From assembly GCA_905612275.1 (NCBI GenBank), contig CAJQRM010000053.1, positions 1-32,138 of the forward strand: a stretch of DNA of 32,138 nt, given 5' to 3'. The notes beneath the pieces were generated by a model. The model did not search any database. It worked only from the letters and a program-made list of their open reading frames with translations, and had not been told where the DNA came from. Below, one piece after another: positions 30,726 to 32,138 of this stretch. The DNA is from an uncultured Candidatus Nitrosopumilus sp. GTDB taxonomy: Archaea; Thermoproteota; Nitrososphaeria; Nitrososphaerales; Nitrosopumilaceae. Each line of letters begins with the position of its first letter. The first letter of the stretch is position 1. The position numbers and the translations under genes were made by a program.

Positions 30726-31394
30726 TTGAAAGCAATTATTTTAGCAGGGGGTAGAGGTAATAGACTTAGACCAATTACAGATTATGTTCCAAAACCACTA
30801 ATTTCAATAAAAAATATTCCAATAATTGAATGGCAAATAAAATATTTAAAAAAATTTGGTATTTCAGAGGTAATAATTTGTTCAGGATACAAAACAAAAA
30901 TGATTGAAAATTATCTTAAAAATAAAAAATTAGGAATTAAAATTACTTTCTCAATAGAAAACAAACCTCTTGGAACAGGAGGAGCAATTAAAAAAGCAGG
31001 TAAAAAAATTAAGGATAAATCATTCATAGTAATTAACGGTGACATAATAACAAATATTGATTTAAAAAAAATGATGGAAAAAGAAAATTCCATAGCTTCA
31101 ATTCAATTAAAAACAAAATTTGGGATATTACAAACAGATGGAAATAAAATAATAAAATTTGATGAAAAAAAAGAGATAAAAAACACATGGATGAATGCTG
31201 GGATTTATAATCTCAAAAAAGAAACCATTAAAAAATTACCAACTGTAGGAGATATTGAAAAAACATTATTTCCAGCTTATGCAAAAAAAGAAAAATTATC
31301 TACAATAAAATTTACAAATTCAGAATGGTATTCAGTTGATTCCTTCAAAGATATGGAAGAATGCTCACTAGTAATAGAGAAAATAATAAAATAG
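30726..31394 (+). CDS. Sugar-phosphate nucleotidyltransferase
   Basis: A 222-residue single-domain NTP transferase. It starts with KAIILAGGRGNRLRPITDYVPKPL, the nucleotide-binding signature with the conserved Lys. NKPLGTGGAIKKAG and IVINGDIIT (metal Asp) follow, and then the late MNAGIYNL. It is the short form without a left-handed helix domain, as in mannose-1-phosphate guanylyl- or glucose-1-phosphate thymidylyl-transferases; the base and sugar cannot be told by eye. It likely supplies activated sugars for S-layer glycans or lipids. TTG 30726 is the start, with GATATAG 27 bases upstream. Confidence 0.88.
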   Translation: MKAIILAGGRGNRLRPITDYVPKPLISIKNIPIIEWQIKYLKKFGISEVIICSGYKTKMIENYLKNKKLGIKITFSIENKPLGTGGAIKKAGKKIKDKSFIVINGDIITNIDLKKMMEKENSIASIQLKTKFGILQTDGNKIIKFDEKKEIKNTWMNAGIYNLKKETIKKLPTVGDIEKTLFPAYAKKEKLSTIKFTNSEWYSVDSFKDMEECSLVIEKIIK

Positions 31395-31405
31395 AATTAC
31401 AAATT

Positions 31406-31537
31406 TTATGCACCGGTTCGGTGTAATGTGACCATCATGTATGCTACTTCGTCAACAAATGATTCATCATCACTAGTAGAAGCATATTTTGTTGCATTAT
31501 GCCAAAATATACCATGATTACTGGATTTTTTAATCAT
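31406..31537 (-). CDS. Very small hypothetical protein
   Basis: A 43-residue minus-strand frame (MIKKSSNHGIFWHNATKYAS...) ending at 31406; a TTG at 31552 would add five residues. It has a reasonable globular composition (two His, one Trp, an acidic DDESFVDEVAYMM helix), but no homology that I know. The end of the frame contains CACCG-GTT-CGGTG (31411-31423), a hairpin that may also serve as terminator for the nucleotidyltransferase gene. Confidence 0.35.
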   Translation of the reverse strand: MIKKSSNHGIFWHNATKYASTSDDESFVDEVAYMMVTLHRTGA

Positions 31538-31653
31538 ACTTTGTTCCGTCAATATTTTTAATTAACAAATAATGGGATAATGATCAGCCTCAATCAAAAT
31601 TAACCTATTACTAAAAGAGATACACTAGAATATCCATTATTCATACTAATTTC

Positions 31654-32138
31654 ATGCGTATAGCATGTAGTTTAGGCTCATTACTTTCAGTGGAACAAGT
31701 TATTGAGTGTACAAAGATGATATCTGAAACAAAAATTGATTCTATTTGGATTCCTGAAACTTGGGGAATGGAGAATTTTTCAATGTTGGGGGCAGTATCA
31801 AGTGAGACTAAAACTCAAAAAATAGGCTCGTCAATTATCAATATCTACTCAAGAAGTCCATCAACAATTTCAATGGGTGCTGCAACTACAGATATTTTAT
31901 CAAATGGACGATTAATACTAGGTTTAGGCACCAGTAGTGTACCAATAGTTGAAGATTTTCATGGAGAAAAATTTGAAACCCCAGTTCAAAGAATGCGAGA
32001 ATATGTAGAAATTATTAGATTATCATTAAGCAAAAAACAAATCAATTATTCTGGAAAAATTTTTAATTTAAAGAATTTTACTTTATTGATAGAACCAAAA
32101 AGACAATCAATTCCAATTTACTTAGCAGCAATTAATCC
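31654..32138 (+). CDS. LLM-class flavin/F420-dependent oxidoreductase, 3' end outside the window
   Basis: The frame from ATG 31654 is open to the window edge (161 residues seen). MRIACSLGSLLSVEQVIECTKMISETKIDSIWIPETWG, GSSIINIYSRSPSTISMGAATTDILSNGRLILGLGTSS and the later EYVEIIRLSLS are the first half of the bacterial-luciferase-like (LLM) TIM barrel. Archaeal members include F420-dependent methylene-tetrahydromethanopterin reductase (Mer). The SRSPSTISMGAATTD stretch resembles the Mer group, but the cofactor and substrate are not certain. A normal member is about 330 residues. Confidence 0.85.
   Translation, partial: MRIACSLGSLLSVEQVIECTKMISETKIDSIWIPETWGMENFSMLGAVSSETKTQKIGSSIINIYSRSPSTISMGAATTDILSNGRLILGLGTSSVPIVEDFHGEKFETPVQRMREYVEIIRLSLSKKQINYSGKIFNLKNFTLLIEPKRQSIPIYLAAIN

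Noticed and set aside
1-32138. CRISPR array, rRNA, insertion sequence or integrase
   Set aside because: I found no regular spaced repeats, no rRNA stretch, and no transposase or recombinase motif. The only clear RNA gene is tRNA-Phe.

Overview
The window looks like a chromosomal segment of an ammonia-oxidising archaeon of the Nitrosopumilus type (Nitrososphaerota, formerly Thaumarchaeota). The DNA is strongly AT-rich. Many genes start with no Shine-Dalgarno site but with a TTTAA/TTATA-like box about 25-30 bases ahead, as expected for leaderless archaeal transcripts. The gene set is archaeal: a short archaeal-type aspartyl-tRNA synthetase with GatCAB, an archaeal ornithine cyclodeaminase (TIGR00300 type), a CFI-box surface protein, stand-alone RAM domains, and a flavin/F420-type (LLM) oxidoreductase. 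This assignment is made by eye, without a search.

Bases 1-4825 hold the end of a secreted coiled-coil protein, a 743-residue EVE-DUF262-HNH protein that resembles modification-dependent restriction enzymes, and a divergent two-gene unit. The first gene of that unit joins a one-cluster Fe-S motif to a possible PD-(D/E)xK nuclease core. This is the best candidate here for an undescribed defence-like locus.

Bases 5000-9000 are an accessory region of very small genes. A chain of eight (6301-8237) overlaps head to tail, mostly by ATGA or TTGA. It includes a phage-type DUF7220 membrane protein, an exonuclease-like neighbour, and a zinc-ribbon gene readable only through a -1 shift at a classic A AAA AAG site. 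Two transcription units here share an AGTATGCATACT operator at the same distance from their start codons. Two paralogous mini zinc-finger genes follow. No integrase, capsid or replication gene is visible, so a mobile origin is inference.

Bases 9100-17000 are mainly housekeeping: aspS, a YwbE-like gene, and a tight gatC-gatA-gatB cluster with a fourth small gene. Aspartyl-tRNA synthetase and GatCAB may work together in making Asn-tRNA and Gln-tRNA. An intergenic stretch (12001-12357) carries a 40-base direct repeat and a foldable sequence in front of the CFI-box gene.

Bases 17000-32138 are ordinary core genome: ornithine cyclodeaminase, an HD-domain 5'-nucleotidase-like protein, a PduO-type cobalamin adenosyltransferase, tRNA-Phe(GAA), two RAM-domain proteins, a VOC/glyoxalase protein, a class III nucleotide cyclase, threonine ammonia-lyase, purE and purK, a sugar-phosphate nucleotidyltransferase, and the start of an LLM oxidoreductase. 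Scattered among them are tiny zinc-ribbon and single-helix membrane proteins that are easily missed in automatic annotation.
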